Source of the DNA: an uncultured Prevotellaceae bacterium
Lineage (GTDB): Bacteria; Bacteroidota; Bacteroidia; Bacteroidales; Bacteroidaceae
Assembly (NCBI GenBank): GCA_902771155.1
Contig: CACXVS010000038.1
Location: 1-25,277 of the forward strand
DNA length: 25,277 nt
Reading direction: 5' to 3'
A program made the translations under genes and the position numbers. Position 1 is the stretch's first letter, and each line of letters begins with the position of its first letter. Of this stretch, positions 1-7,406 are shown piece by piece. The notes beneath the pieces are model-generated. The model was not told the origin of the DNA, searched no databases, and saw only the letters and a program-made list of their open reading frames with translations.

Positions 1-160
1 AGTAAGCGAGTAAGCGAGAGCAGAGTGGAGCTTGCTCCAACTCTGCCGAGCGCGAGCGAACTCGATGCGAAGCATCAAATAGGCGATTAAGCGAGAGCAG
101 CAATTCATTCGATGCGAAGCGCCAAGTAGGCGATTAAGCGAAAGCATCCCCAAATAAGCG
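1..160. repeat. Non-coding repeat cluster at left edge (36-bp imperfect direct repeat plus hairpin)
   Basis: Two 36-bp copies lie at 64-99 and 111-146 and agree at 32 of 36 positions. Both begin GATGCGAAGC and share TAGGCGATTAAGCGA. Shorter related pieces (TAAGCGAG) occur at 3-20 and 153-162. Between them, 20-46 forms a hairpin: an 11-bp stem with one bulged A and a CTTG loop. No gene could be assigned here. The pattern looks like the end of a dispersed repetitive element or the 3' region of a gene outside the window. The 11-bp gap between copies is too short for a CRISPR array. Confidence 0.6.
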
Positions 161-162
161 AG

Positions 163-198
163 AACTCTTTTGCTGACACAAAAGCAAAAGAGTTTTTT
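163..198 (+). terminator. Rho-independent terminator of an upstream gene
   Basis: A perfect 12-bp stem (163-174 with 183-194, arm AACTCTTTTGCT) encloses an 8-nt loop. The 3' arm runs into a T tract, with six Ts in a row at 193-198. The T tract is only on the plus-strand side, so it should terminate a rightward transcript from a gene beyond the left edge. Confidence 0.8.
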
Positions 199-219
199 AT
201 GCCTGTAATTTTTTCGTTT

Positions 220-297
220 CAAAGTTTGAAACGTACGTACCAAAGTTTGAAACGTACATACCAAACTTTGAAATGTACATACCAAAGTTTGAAACGG
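220..297. repeat. 21-bp tandem repeat array, 3.7 copies
   Basis: The units lie at 220-240, 241-261, 262-282 and 283-297 (partial). Each starts CAAAGTTTGAAACG (unit 3 is CAAACTTTGAAATG) and continues with a GTACGTAC or GTACATAC palindrome. The bases around each unit start form a near-palindrome, GTTTCAAAGTTTGAAAC at 216-232. The array lies in an open frame that would encode a QSLKRTY heptad, but that frame has no other sign of being a gene. The rest of the gap, 298-451, shows nothing recognisable. Confidence 0.75.
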
Positions 298-451
298 AAA
301 ATTCAACCAATGGCAATTCCAAGAGCAGAGCCAAGTAACATTCTCTTTTATAAGCGCCCACAGCAACAAGTAGCAGGTAATCTAAGTCAAGATTATCAGG
401 GCTTTAGAATAATTCCCTGTCTTTTGGGTCGTAGAAATACGGAATATCGTG

Positions 452-459
452 TAACTTTG
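452..459 (+). promoter_or_regulatory. Promoter -7 box of the thioesterase gene
   Basis: TAACTTTG followed by C matches the Bacteroidota -7 consensus TAnnTTTG and sits 34 nt before the ATG at 494. A well-spaced -33 TTTG is not evident; the nearest, at 423-426, is 25 nt away. The call therefore rests on the -7 box and its position. Confidence 0.5.
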
Positions 460-493
460 CGGGCGATTTCACCAACTATACATACTTTCAGGG

Positions 494-916
494 ATGACAC
501 AAGAGACAAACACCAGTTTCAGGCACATATTGCCGATTCAGATTAGATTTAACGATGTGGACAAGTTCGGCCACGTAAACAACACCGTATATTTCCAGTT
601 TTACGACACGGCAAAGACCGACTATATCGCTACGGTTTGCAAGGATGTGGATTGGGAACAAGTGGCTATCGTAGTGGTGAAGATTGAAGCCGACTTCGTT
701 TCACAAATCAAGGCAGGCGACCATATTGCCGCCCGTACCCGTGTTGTGAAAATCGGTAATAAGAGTTTCCATCTGGAACAAGACATCATCGACACCGACA
801 CGCAGGAGGTAAAGTGCCGCTGCTTCTCCGTTATGGTGCTCTACGACCTGGTGCACCACCAGTCGATGCCCATCCCCGATGCCTGGCGCCAGGCCATCAA
901 CGCATACGAGTCATAA
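494..916 (+). CDS. Acyl-CoA thioesterase, hotdog fold (4HBT family)
   Basis: This 140-residue protein is probably a cytoplasmic acyl-CoA thioesterase that hydrolyses acyl-CoA to free acid and CoA. The family signature is clear: RFNDVDKFGHVNN at residues 18-30, in which Asp23 matches the catalytic Asp of 4-hydroxybenzoyl-CoA-type thioesterases, followed by the central helix residues (YFQFYDTAKTDY). The length fits a single hotdog domain that works as a dimer or tetramer. The ATG lies 34 nt downstream of a TAACTTTG -7 box. A longer open frame begins at 199 in another frame but is not supported. The gene is monocistronic and converges on priA with a 25-nt gap and no obvious terminator between them. 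The substrate cannot be read from sequence; fatty-acyl or aromatic acyl-CoA are both possible. Confidence 0.85.
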   Translation: MTQETNTSFRHILPIQIRFNDVDKFGHVNNTVYFQFYDTAKTDYIATVCKDVDWEQVAIVVVKIEADFVSQIKAGDHIAARTRVVKIGNKSFHLEQDIIDTDTQEVKCRCFSVMVLYDLVHHQSMPIPDAWRQAINAYES

Positions 917-941
917 TACACTGGCCAAGGTACATAGAGTT

Positions 942-3206
942 TTATAACGGATCGACGTCGTAATAGATTTGTAATGAAGAATAGCGCTTGTCTTGCAGCA
1001 TCTGCTGTTGGGCAAGCGCTAAATATTTGCGCACATCGGCCATATTGAGGCCGAGTTCGAGTTTCAGGACGAGTTTGCGGATGGAGAGTGACTTGACCTT
1101 GGCAACGGAGGGCTTGTCGGGGCCGAGGACTCGGGCACCGAACCACTGGCGCAGACGACTGCCCATCTCGATGCTGGCCGTTTCGACAACACTGTCGGAC
1201 CGGTGTTTCAGATAGACATAGATGAGCCTGTAATAGGGCGGATAGTGAAACTGCTGACGCTCGGCTATCAACGAACGGTAAAGGGCTGGATAGTCGTTGC
1301 GTACCACCTGATGGATCAGCGGCAGATCAGGACTCTTGGTCTGGAGTACCACCAGACCGCGCTTACCCTTGCGCCCTGCCCTACCACTCACCTGTGACAT
1401 CATCATGAAGGCATGCTCGTAAGCACGGAAATCGGGATAGTTGAGCATGGTGTCGGCATTGAGGATGCCCACCACGCTGACCTTGTCGAAGTCGAGACCC
1501 TTGGAGATCATCTGGGTGCCGATGAGCAGGTTGGTGCGCCCGGCAGAGAAGTCGCTGATGATACGCTCGTAGGCACTACGGCTACGGGTGGTGTCGAGAT
1601 CCATACGGGCAATACGGGCCTCAGGGAAGATGTCGTGCACCTCGGCCTCGATCTTCTCAGTGCCATAACCGCGGGTCTGCAACTCCTTACAACCACAGGC
1701 GGGGCACTCCGTGGGCACCTGATAAGTGTAACCGCAATAGTGGCACGTGAGCTGGTTGAGGTTGCGATGGAACGTAAGACTGACATCGCAATGCTGGCAA
1801 TGGGGCACCCACCCGCACTGCTTGCACTCGATCATGGGTGCATAGCCTCGACGGTTCTGGAAGAGGATGGCCTGTTCGCCTCGCTCCAATGCTTCGCGAA
1901 CCTTATTTAATAAGAGGGGGGAGAAGGGACCACGCATCATCTTGCGATGTTGCAGATCCTTGATATCAACCACCTGTATCTCGGGCAGTTCGATACCCTT
2001 GTATCGCTGGGAGAGCTCGACGAAGCCATACTTACCCGTCTTGGCATTATGGTAGGACTCGAGCGAGGGGGTGGCAGTGCCGAGGAGTGTCTTGGCACCA
2101 AACATCTGCGCCAGCATGATAGCCACAGAGCGGGCATGGTATCGGGGAGCCGGATCCTGCTGCTTATACGAGGTCTCGTGCTCCTCGTCGATGATGACGA
2201 GACCAAGGTTCTGAAAAGGTAGCATGACGGCACTGCGGGCTCCGAGGATCACATCATAAGGATTCCTGGAGAGCTGTTTCTGCCAGATCTCCACACGCTC
2301 AGCATCGGAATACTTCGAGTGGTAGATGCCCAAGCGATTGCCGAAGACGTGCTGCAGGCGTTGCATAATCTGTACCGTAAGGGCAATCTCGGGGAGGAGG
2401 TATAACACCTGTTTCTTCTGTTCCAGTGCCTGACGGATAAGGTGGATATAGACCTCGGTCTTGCCACTGGAGGTGACACCATGCAGGAGGGTGACGTTCT
2501 TCTTCAGCCATGAGAACTTTATCTGGTTATAGGCATCCTGCTGGACAGGACTCAGGGGCTTGATATTCTCCAGATGGGGCTCACCCGCAAAGTTCAGGCG
2601 CCCCACTTCCTGTTCGAAGCTTTCGAGGAAGCCGCGCTTGACGAGTGCACTGACAGTTGTGGGGGAATGACCCTGGTTGAGCAGTTCGTCGCGTGTGAGC
2701 TGAACCTGAGAAATGGCAGACTCAGAGGTGTCGGCATCACCAAGGGCAAGGTTGAGGAAGTCAATGAAGGCACGCTGCTGACTGGGGGCACGCTGCAGCA
2801 TATCGATGGCGACATGCAGAGCCTGCTCGTTGCGGAACTTAGACGTCAGACGGATGCAGGTCTCGGTCTTGGGACGATAGCCGTCTTCGGCCTTCAGCCC
2901 AGAGGGGAGGGCAGCCTTATAGACCTCTCCGATGGGCGACATATAGTAGTCGGCCATCCATTGCCACAACTTGAGCTGAGCATCGAGAAGAATGGGCGTA
3001 ACGTCGAGCACCTGAAGGATATCCTTGACGGAGTACCCTTCAGGTGCTTTCTCATGAACAGAGGCAACGAGGCCTACATAAATCTTATTCCTGCCCAGTG
3101 GTACAAGTACACGCACCCCCTCAGACACCTGTCGCTCCAGCGATGGTGGAACGGAATAGGTGAACACACCGTCGAGCGGTAGGGGCAGGATGACATCTAC
3201 GAACAA
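942..3206 (-). CDS. priA: Primosomal protein N' (replication restart helicase PriA)
   Basis: PriA is a superfamily 2 DNA helicase that recognises stalled forks and D-loops and reloads the replisome. The 754 residues match the family length. The N-terminal 3'-end-binding domain begins FVDVILPLP. Walker A is GVTSSGKT (243-250) and the Walker B box is DEEH (340-343). A GTATPS motif lies near 376-381. Two zinc sites are formed by Cys461/464/470/473/488/491/501/504. The C-terminal helicase lobe has GTQMISKGLDF and SQVSGRAGR. The start is TTG: in-frame upstream is only GCC CGT after the stop codon of the preceding beta-barrel gene, and no Met follows until about residue 84, past the conserved N-terminus. 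The gene begins 6 nt after that stop, so translation is probably coupled. Confidence 0.97.
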   Translation of the reverse strand: MFVDVILPLPLDGVFTYSVPPSLERQVSEGVRVLVPLGRNKIYVGLVASVHEKAPEGYSVKDILQVLDVTPILLDAQLKLWQWMADYYMSPIGEVYKAALPSGLKAEDGYRPKTETCIRLTSKFRNEQALHVAIDMLQRAPSQQRAFIDFLNLALGDADTSESAISQVQLTRDELLNQGHSPTTVSALVKRGFLESFEQEVGRLNFAGEPHLENIKPLSPVQQDAYNQIKFSWLKKNVTLLHGVTSSGKTEVYIHLIRQALEQKKQVLYLLPEIALTVQIMQRLQHVFGNRLGIYHSKYSDAERVEIWQKQLSRNPYDVILGARSAVMLPFQNLGLVIIDEEHETSYKQQDPAPRYHARSVAIMLAQMFGAKTLLGTATPSLESYHNAKTGKYGFVELSQRYKGIELPEIQVVDIKDLQHRKMMRGPFSPLLLNKVREALERGEQAILFQNRRGYAPMIECKQCGWVPHCQHCDVSLTFHRNLNQLTCHYCGYTYQVPTECPACGCKELQTRGYGTEKIEAEVHDIFPEARIARMDLDTTRSRSAYERIISDFSAGRTNLLIGTQMISKGLDFDKVSVVGILNADTMLNYPDFRAYEHAFMMMSQVSGRAGRKGKRGLVVLQTKSPDLPLIHQVVRNDYPALYRSLIAERQQFHYPPYYRLIYVYLKHRSDSVVETASIEMGSRLRQWFGARVLGPDKPSVAKVKSLSIRKLVLKLELGLNMADVRKYLALAQQQMLQDKRYSSLQIYYDVDPL

Positions 3207-3212
3207 ACGGGC

Positions 3213-3827
3213 TTAGAAATAAATGGCAGCACCAATCTGCCAGGCATTATTGTGGGTGTCAACGTCGTCCAGGTTCTTGAACTCACCCGACTTACCAGCA
3301 GCGAGGTTATAAGTGACGCCAACCTCAATACGACTGAGCAGCGTAACACCGGCACCGAAGTTGAAACTGAGGTTTGCATCCTTCAGTCGATACTCACCCA
3401 CCTTGGTGTTATACACCTTGTCGCCCACAGGGAAACCAAACTGGGGGCCAACGGCCAGATAGAGGCCTGCCGAAGCACCAAGACCGATGTTATAACGCAG
3501 ATTCAAAGGAATCTGGATGGACTTCTGAGTAACCTTCGTGGCACCTTCCTGAAGCACCACCTGACCATTCTGCTCTACAAACCCTTCGAATTCGGCACTG
3601 CGCTGATCGTAGAGGGCTGCGATATCAACGCCAAAGCCTGCAGGCAGCGAAATCTTAAAGGCGGGACCTACATAGAAACCTGCCTGATTGTCGGACTCGA
3701 CAACATCCTTGCTAAATGACATCTTCGTGATATTCAGACCACCTTTCACACCAAAGTGAAAACCTTGTGCCTGGGCTGTCATGGTGATAGCAGCGACAAG
3801 CACTAATAAAGAAATAATTCTCTTCAT
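3213..3827 (-). CDS. Outer-membrane beta-barrel protein (porin family, PF13568-like)
   Basis: This 204-residue protein has a signal peptide (MKRIISLLVLVAAITMTAQA, then Q) and then GFHFGVKGGLNITKMSF, typical of the small outer-membrane beta-barrel family common in Bacteroidota. Alternating amphipathic strands run to a C-terminal aromatic residue (AIYF), as expected for recognition by the BAM machinery. The length suggests eight to ten strands. It resembles PorT-like barrels, but there is not enough sequence evidence to call it PorT, and its function is unknown. It has its own consensus promoter in the gap after gldN and is followed after 6 nt, in the same frame, by priA. Confidence 0.8.
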   Translation of the reverse strand: MKRIISLLVLVAAITMTAQAQGFHFGVKGGLNITKMSFSKDVVESDNQAGFYVGPAFKISLPAGFGVDIAALYDQRSAEFEGFVEQNGQVVLQEGATKVTQKSIQIPLNLRYNIGLGASAGLYLAVGPQFGFPVGDKVYNTKVGEYRLKDANLSFNFGAGVTLLSRIEVGVTYNLAAGKSGEFKNLDDVDTHNNAWQIGAAIYF

Positions 3828-3854
3828 GATTGATTATAATTAATGTTACCGCTG

Positions 3855-3886
3855 CAAAGGTACGAATAAGCATGCAAAATACCAAA
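3855..3886 (-). promoter_or_regulatory. Consensus promoter of the beta-barrel/priA pair
   Basis: On the minus strand, TTTG (3886-3883), a 20-nt spacer and TACCTTTG (3862-3855) match the Bacteroidota sigma-ABfr promoter consensus. The -7 box lies 27 nt before the ATG at 3827. It indicates that the beta-barrel gene and priA are transcribed separately from the T9SS operon upstream. Confidence 0.75.
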
Positions 3887-3901
3887 TTTATTTGGATATT
3901 T

Positions 3902-5008
3902 TTAGTGTCGCTGACGGCGCACAGTGACGCGTGCAGAACCACTACCCGACGAAGAACTGCTACTGCTGCTCTTGGGTTTGCTGGCCTTCGTGCGACGACT
4001 ACTACTGCTGGAGGCAGAAGCCTTAGGGGCCTTGGTCTTCGTCTTCTTGGTCTTTACGTCGAGTTTGGCAATGCTGTCGAGCGAGTCTTTCTTCTCGGGG
4101 TCGCCAAAGAGATTCTTACGGAAGGCTTCCAGCTCTTTCTCAATGCGCTTCTGCTCGGCAGAGAGTTTGGTGGTGTCGCCATCACAGAGCTGGATGAGCG
4201 TCTTGCCCTGGGCATTATTGGTCTTATAGATCTGTCCACGATACATGTTGAGCGTGAAATAGTCATCCATCGACATGGTAGCGGCATTATTGAGACTGCT
4301 GGCCATGACGGTCTGGCGCGTCAGGAACGGCTCCAGATCGGCATACTTCACCCAGAAAAGAGGATACTGTGTAGCCTCACCGCCAAAGTCGTCGTCGCGC
4401 AGCATCACCGGACAGAGGGCCAACACCTTGATATGGAACGAGGAGTTAGCCTGATCGTAATAGGCACTCTCCTTCAGGTAGTACTTACGAACCTCTGATG
4501 AGGGGATGTCGCTGTTATCGACCTTCAACTTCCCATCCTGTTCCTCGTAGAAAATATGATAGTTGTCGAGGATGGTCTTCATCTGAACCTTTGTCTCATC
4601 GGAGAACACATCACTGCCATCTGTCGGGTATTCATAGACGGGGATGTAGCCGTTCTGCGCCAGTTTGAAGATATAGGTAAACAAGTTGACCTGTTTGCCC
4701 TGAGGCTCCACGGGATAGTAGAGACCAGCGTTCTCGTTCTTCGTCAGGTCGATCTCACGATAGATATCACGTCGCCATACCACCTCCTCGGGTACGTCGA
4801 GAGCCGTGGGGAAGGATATCTGCGCTCTCATAGACATGCCCTGTGAGGGACTCTTCTTCTGCTGCTGTTGCTGTTCTGCCTTCTGCTGGTTGCGGCGTTG
4901 TTTGGGTTGCGCCATAATGGCTAAAGGTAAAAAGGTAAAAAGGTAAGAAAGTAAAAAACCTTTTACCAACACCTCAAACCTATTATTACGAAATACATTC
5001 TGTCTCAT
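3902..5008 (-). CDS. gldN: T9SS ring protein GldN/PorN
   Basis: GldN (PorN) is a periplasmic protein that forms, with the lipoprotein GldK, the outer-membrane-associated ring of the type IX secretion system. It is identified by position after gldM and by GldN-type stretches such as VVWRRDIYREIDL (76-88) and NGYIPVYEYPTDG. The 368 residues start with a hydrophobic segment (17-32), after which MAQPKQRR begins a Gln/Lys-rich linker. ATG at 5008 gives a plausible signal peptide. ATG at 4915 (Met32) would remove it and is less likely for a periplasmic protein. Residues 319-368 form a low-complexity Lys/Ser tail with runs of five and eight Ser, ending RVTVRRQRH. The gene starts 19 nt after gldM. 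Confidence 0.9.
   Translation of the reverse strand: MRQNVFRNNRFEVLVKGFLLSYLFTFLPLAIMAQPKQRRNQQKAEQQQQQKKSPSQGMSMRAQISFPTALDVPEEVVWRRDIYREIDLTKNENAGLYYPVEPQGKQVNLFTYIFKLAQNGYIPVYEYPTDGSDVFSDETKVQMKTILDNYHIFYEEQDGKLKVDNSDIPSSEVRKYYLKESAYYDQANSSFHIKVLALCPVMLRDDDFGGEATQYPLFWVKYADLEPFLTRQTVMASSLNNAATMSMDDYFTLNMYRGQIYKTNNAQGKTLIQLCDGDTTKLSAEQKRIEKELEAFRKNLFGDPEKKDSLDSIAKLDVKTKKTKTKAPKASASSSSSRRTKASKPKSSSSSSSSGSGSARVTVRRQRH
4923..4968. repeat. GGTAAAAA tandem repeat with inverted copy inside gldN
   Basis: Two GGTAAAAA units (4926-4941) are followed by degenerate copies and then an inverted CCTTTTACC at 4959-4967. On the gldN mRNA, GGTAAAAGG can pair with CCTTTTTACC downstream. A related direct tract lies at 5014-5035, across the gldM-gldN junction. 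The tract codes for the hydrophobic core of the GldN signal peptide. Confidence 0.7.
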
Positions 5009-5027
5009 ATCTATTACCTTTTACTTT

Positions 5028-6593
5028 TTACTTCACTATGATTTCCATTGGGTTCTGGAGGGTACGCGTCAGACCGTCGGGACCAACCACCGTCACACGG
5101 GAGATGTAGAAACGGCGGTTACGAGCCAGTTTGCGGAAAGTATCCTTCTGACGAGCCGAGAACGCGGCGCCCTCAGAGGCCATAGGTACGGCATTACCCA
5201 TATTGTCGAAGAACACGGTTTCGAACGACTGCACACGGAATCCGATATCGAGGATGCCATCGTCGATGGCGGCTCCGATGGCATCGGCAGCCACTAACTG
5301 AGACTTAGCCAGACCGCCACCTTTATAGCGGGTGGGATTACCATGCTCATCCTTCATGGCGATATACGGTGTGGGATCGGGCAATTTCCGTACACGGAAG
5401 GTGTACTGGCCCATCTGCTGGGGACGACCCGTGTTGGTAGAGACGACCGTGATAGTAGCGTTCTCGCCGATCTTGGCCGGACGGGCAATATACTTGCCAG
5501 GACCTACGGGTTGCAGGGTGCCATTGGTCATCGAGGCCTGCACCTTTGTCAACGGCACACCTGGCACACTGACGCTGATGGGGTTGTTATAGCCTGCATA
5601 AAGCATGTTCATAAGGTCGGCCGATACCGTTGCACTGGGATCGACCACCGTATATTTCTGACTGAAGTCACGACGGATACGCTCGCCATTACCGTTGACG
5701 GTCTCCAGATAGCCTGCGAGGGTGAAGTCGCCCGTTGCCCCACAGATGCGCTCATAGAGATTGTCCTGTAGCGTCATCTTCTGGTTACCTATATAGATAT
5801 CAGGCACTTGTGTGGTATCAACCGCTGCCATCACGATATGGGCAGAGAACTTATCGCCTCGGACGATGGTCTGGGAGTTGGGGATGACGAAAGCCTCGAG
5901 GGCATTCACTCGGATATCCTTAACGTCGATATTCTGCACCAGTGTGTGAAGCACCTCGCCCTCGGCATAACGTACGTCACTCTGTAGTTTTGAGAGCAAT
6001 GTGACGGCAGCGGCTGCCGGCATCGACTCAAACATATACTCCTGCCAGTTCTTACCCATCGACATGGCGTTCTTGGGTATCTCGGTAGTGAGATTGCTGG
6101 CGATAATCTGTTTCTGTTTCTCGTCGGTCACCATCTTCAGCATACGCTGACGGAAGGAGTTGATGGCATTGAAGAGCTCCTGGCCCCGTCCTCCGCTGAT
6201 GGAGAGCATCACCTGATTGGCGGCCTCAAGGTCTTCCTTGTTGCGGATATTCTGAGGATCGCCATTCTTGCCATCAGCCTCACGTACAATTGCCAACTTC
6301 AGGTCGGCAGCCAGGTTATAGAGCGAGTCGCTCATCTGGCGCACCCGCTGGGCTCGGTCGTACCACATCTTCACCTTCTGGGGGTTTGCCTTCATCTGCG
6401 CATCGAAGTCCTCATAGATAGCCAGGTTCTCCTTGGCCGAGTTGCCTGTGGTGCGGTTCAGACTCTCCTCCACGATGGAGAAGCCGTTGAGCACCTCGGT
6501 AGAGACATTCAGCGCGAGCATAGCCATCAAGACGACATACATCAGATTGATCATCTTCTGGCGCGGTGATACGGGTCTTTTCTTGATTGCCAT
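5028..6593 (-). CDS. gldM: T9SS inner-membrane motor protein GldM/PorM
   Basis: GldM (PorM) is anchored in the inner membrane by one N-terminal helix. With GldL it forms the proton-driven motor of type IX secretion, and its long periplasmic arm of four domains reaches the GldK/GldN ring. The 521 residues agree well with PorM. The transmembrane helix is about residues 14-32 (MINLMYVVLMAMLALNVST), preceded by a basic cytosolic start (MAIKKRPVSPRQK). The C-terminal region has the GldM-type sequences GGLAKSQLVAADAIGA and FRVQSFETVFFDN. The gene starts 4 nt after gldL, so translation is likely coupled. Nothing looks truncated. Confidence 0.96.
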   Translation of the reverse strand: MAIKKRPVSPRQKMINLMYVVLMAMLALNVSTEVLNGFSIVEESLNRTTGNSAKENLAIYEDFDAQMKANPQKVKMWYDRAQRVRQMSDSLYNLAADLKLAIVREADGKNGDPQNIRNKEDLEAANQVMLSISGGRGQELFNAINSFRQRMLKMVTDEKQKQIIASNLTTEIPKNAMSMGKNWQEYMFESMPAAAAVTLLSKLQSDVRYAEGEVLHTLVQNIDVKDIRVNALEAFVIPNSQTIVRGDKFSAHIVMAAVDTTQVPDIYIGNQKMTLQDNLYERICGATGDFTLAGYLETVNGNGERIRRDFSQKYTVVDPSATVSADLMNMLYAGYNNPISVSVPGVPLTKVQASMTNGTLQPVGPGKYIARPAKIGENATITVVSTNTGRPQQMGQYTFRVRKLPDPTPYIAMKDEHGNPTRYKGGGLAKSQLVAADAIGAAIDDGILDIGFRVQSFETVFFDNMGNAVPMASEGAAFSARQKDTFRKLARNRRFYISRVTVVGPDGLTRTLQNPMEIIVK

Positions 6594-6597
6594 CTTC

Positions 6598-7383
6598 TTA
6601 TACGTTCATCTTGGCGGTCATCGCCTCGATCATACGGGCGTAGATCTTATTCAATTCGAGAATCTGTGCAGCCATCTTCTTGGTCTGCTCATTGATCTCA
6701 TCGATGGTTCCTATCTGAGCACTGGCACTCTTCAACTGCATCTCATAGACCTTGGTGATGCCTGTGAGTGTGCGGTTCAGGTTCTCCATCTCCTCAGAGT
6801 CGTGAGCCAGGCGCTCACTCTGGGTGGAAACGCGTGAGAGCATCTCTGTGAGTCGCTTCAGTTCATCGACATAATTGGTAGTAGCCTCTTCGAGTTCCGG
6901 GTTCACCTGAGGCAGAGCGACTGCAGAGCCGCCTGCCACGGTGGTAACAGATGACGATACAGCAGCGATGGCCTCTGTATCGACAACAGGTGCATCATTG
7001 GCATCCGGCATCGGAGCATAGCCGCCAGTGCCTCCACCACCGCCAATGATAATCGTGCCACCATTGCCACCAATGACGGTAGCCTGACTACCCTCTCCGG
7101 GCAACTCATCGCCCTTCTTCATGTGGGTATCCAGTTCCATGCCATCGGTGGTCTTATCAAACGGACGGTCGAAAGCCGAGATAAAGAACACAAACACCTC
7201 TGTACCCATTCCCAAGAACAGGAAGAAGTTGGCTCCGGGCAGGTGAGTCAGTTTAAAGAGCGTACCCAGAATCACAATCGAGGCGCCCCAACTGTATGCA
7301 TAGTTCAGGAATGTCTGGCCAGGCACACTGTCCATCCATTTCTGTAGCCGATAAACGAAATTAAGCTTACTGTATGTTGTCAT
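6598..7383 (-). CDS. gldL: T9SS inner-membrane motor protein GldL/PorL
   Basis: GldL (PorL) has two transmembrane helices (about 25-47 and 52-70). As a pentamer around GldM it uses the proton gradient to drive type IX secretion. Glu62, in the second helix (GMGTEVFVFF), matches the conserved membrane Glu required for motor function in the family. The cytoplasmic region has a Gly-rich stretch (about residues 104-121, GGNGGTIIIGGGGGTGG) that separates the membrane part from a predicted coiled coil (about 165-255) with heptad-like LNRTLTG and ILELNKIYARM. At 261 residues it is of family length. The gene starts 23 nt after gldK. Confidence 0.95.
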   Translation of the reverse strand: MTTYSKLNFVYRLQKWMDSVPGQTFLNYAYSWGASIVILGTLFKLTHLPGANFFLFLGMGTEVFVFFISAFDRPFDKTTDGMELDTHMKKGDELPGEGSQATVIGGNGGTIIIGGGGGTGGYAPMPDANDAPVVDTEAIAAVSSSVTTVAGGSAVALPQVNPELEEATTNYVDELKRLTEMLSRVSTQSERLAHDSEEMENLNRTLTGITKVYEMQLKSASAQIGTIDEINEQTKKMAAQILELNKIYARMIEAMTAKMNV

Positions 7384-7406
7384 TGCGAAAACTGTTTTTT
7401 AGTCAA

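Noticed and set aside
64..146. CRISPR-like 36-bp repeats
   Set aside because: There are only two imperfect copies with an 11-bp gap, no spacers of normal size and no cas genes.
199..546. 115-codon open frame at the left end
   Set aside because: Its first third is the 21-bp repeat array, it overlaps the thioesterase start in another frame, and no domain or plausible composition is seen. It also begins inside the T tract of the terminator.
2574..3182. 202-codon plus-strand open frame opposite priA
   Set aside because: It is opposite the N-terminal domain of PriA, which has a strong family match. No domain is seen on the plus strand.
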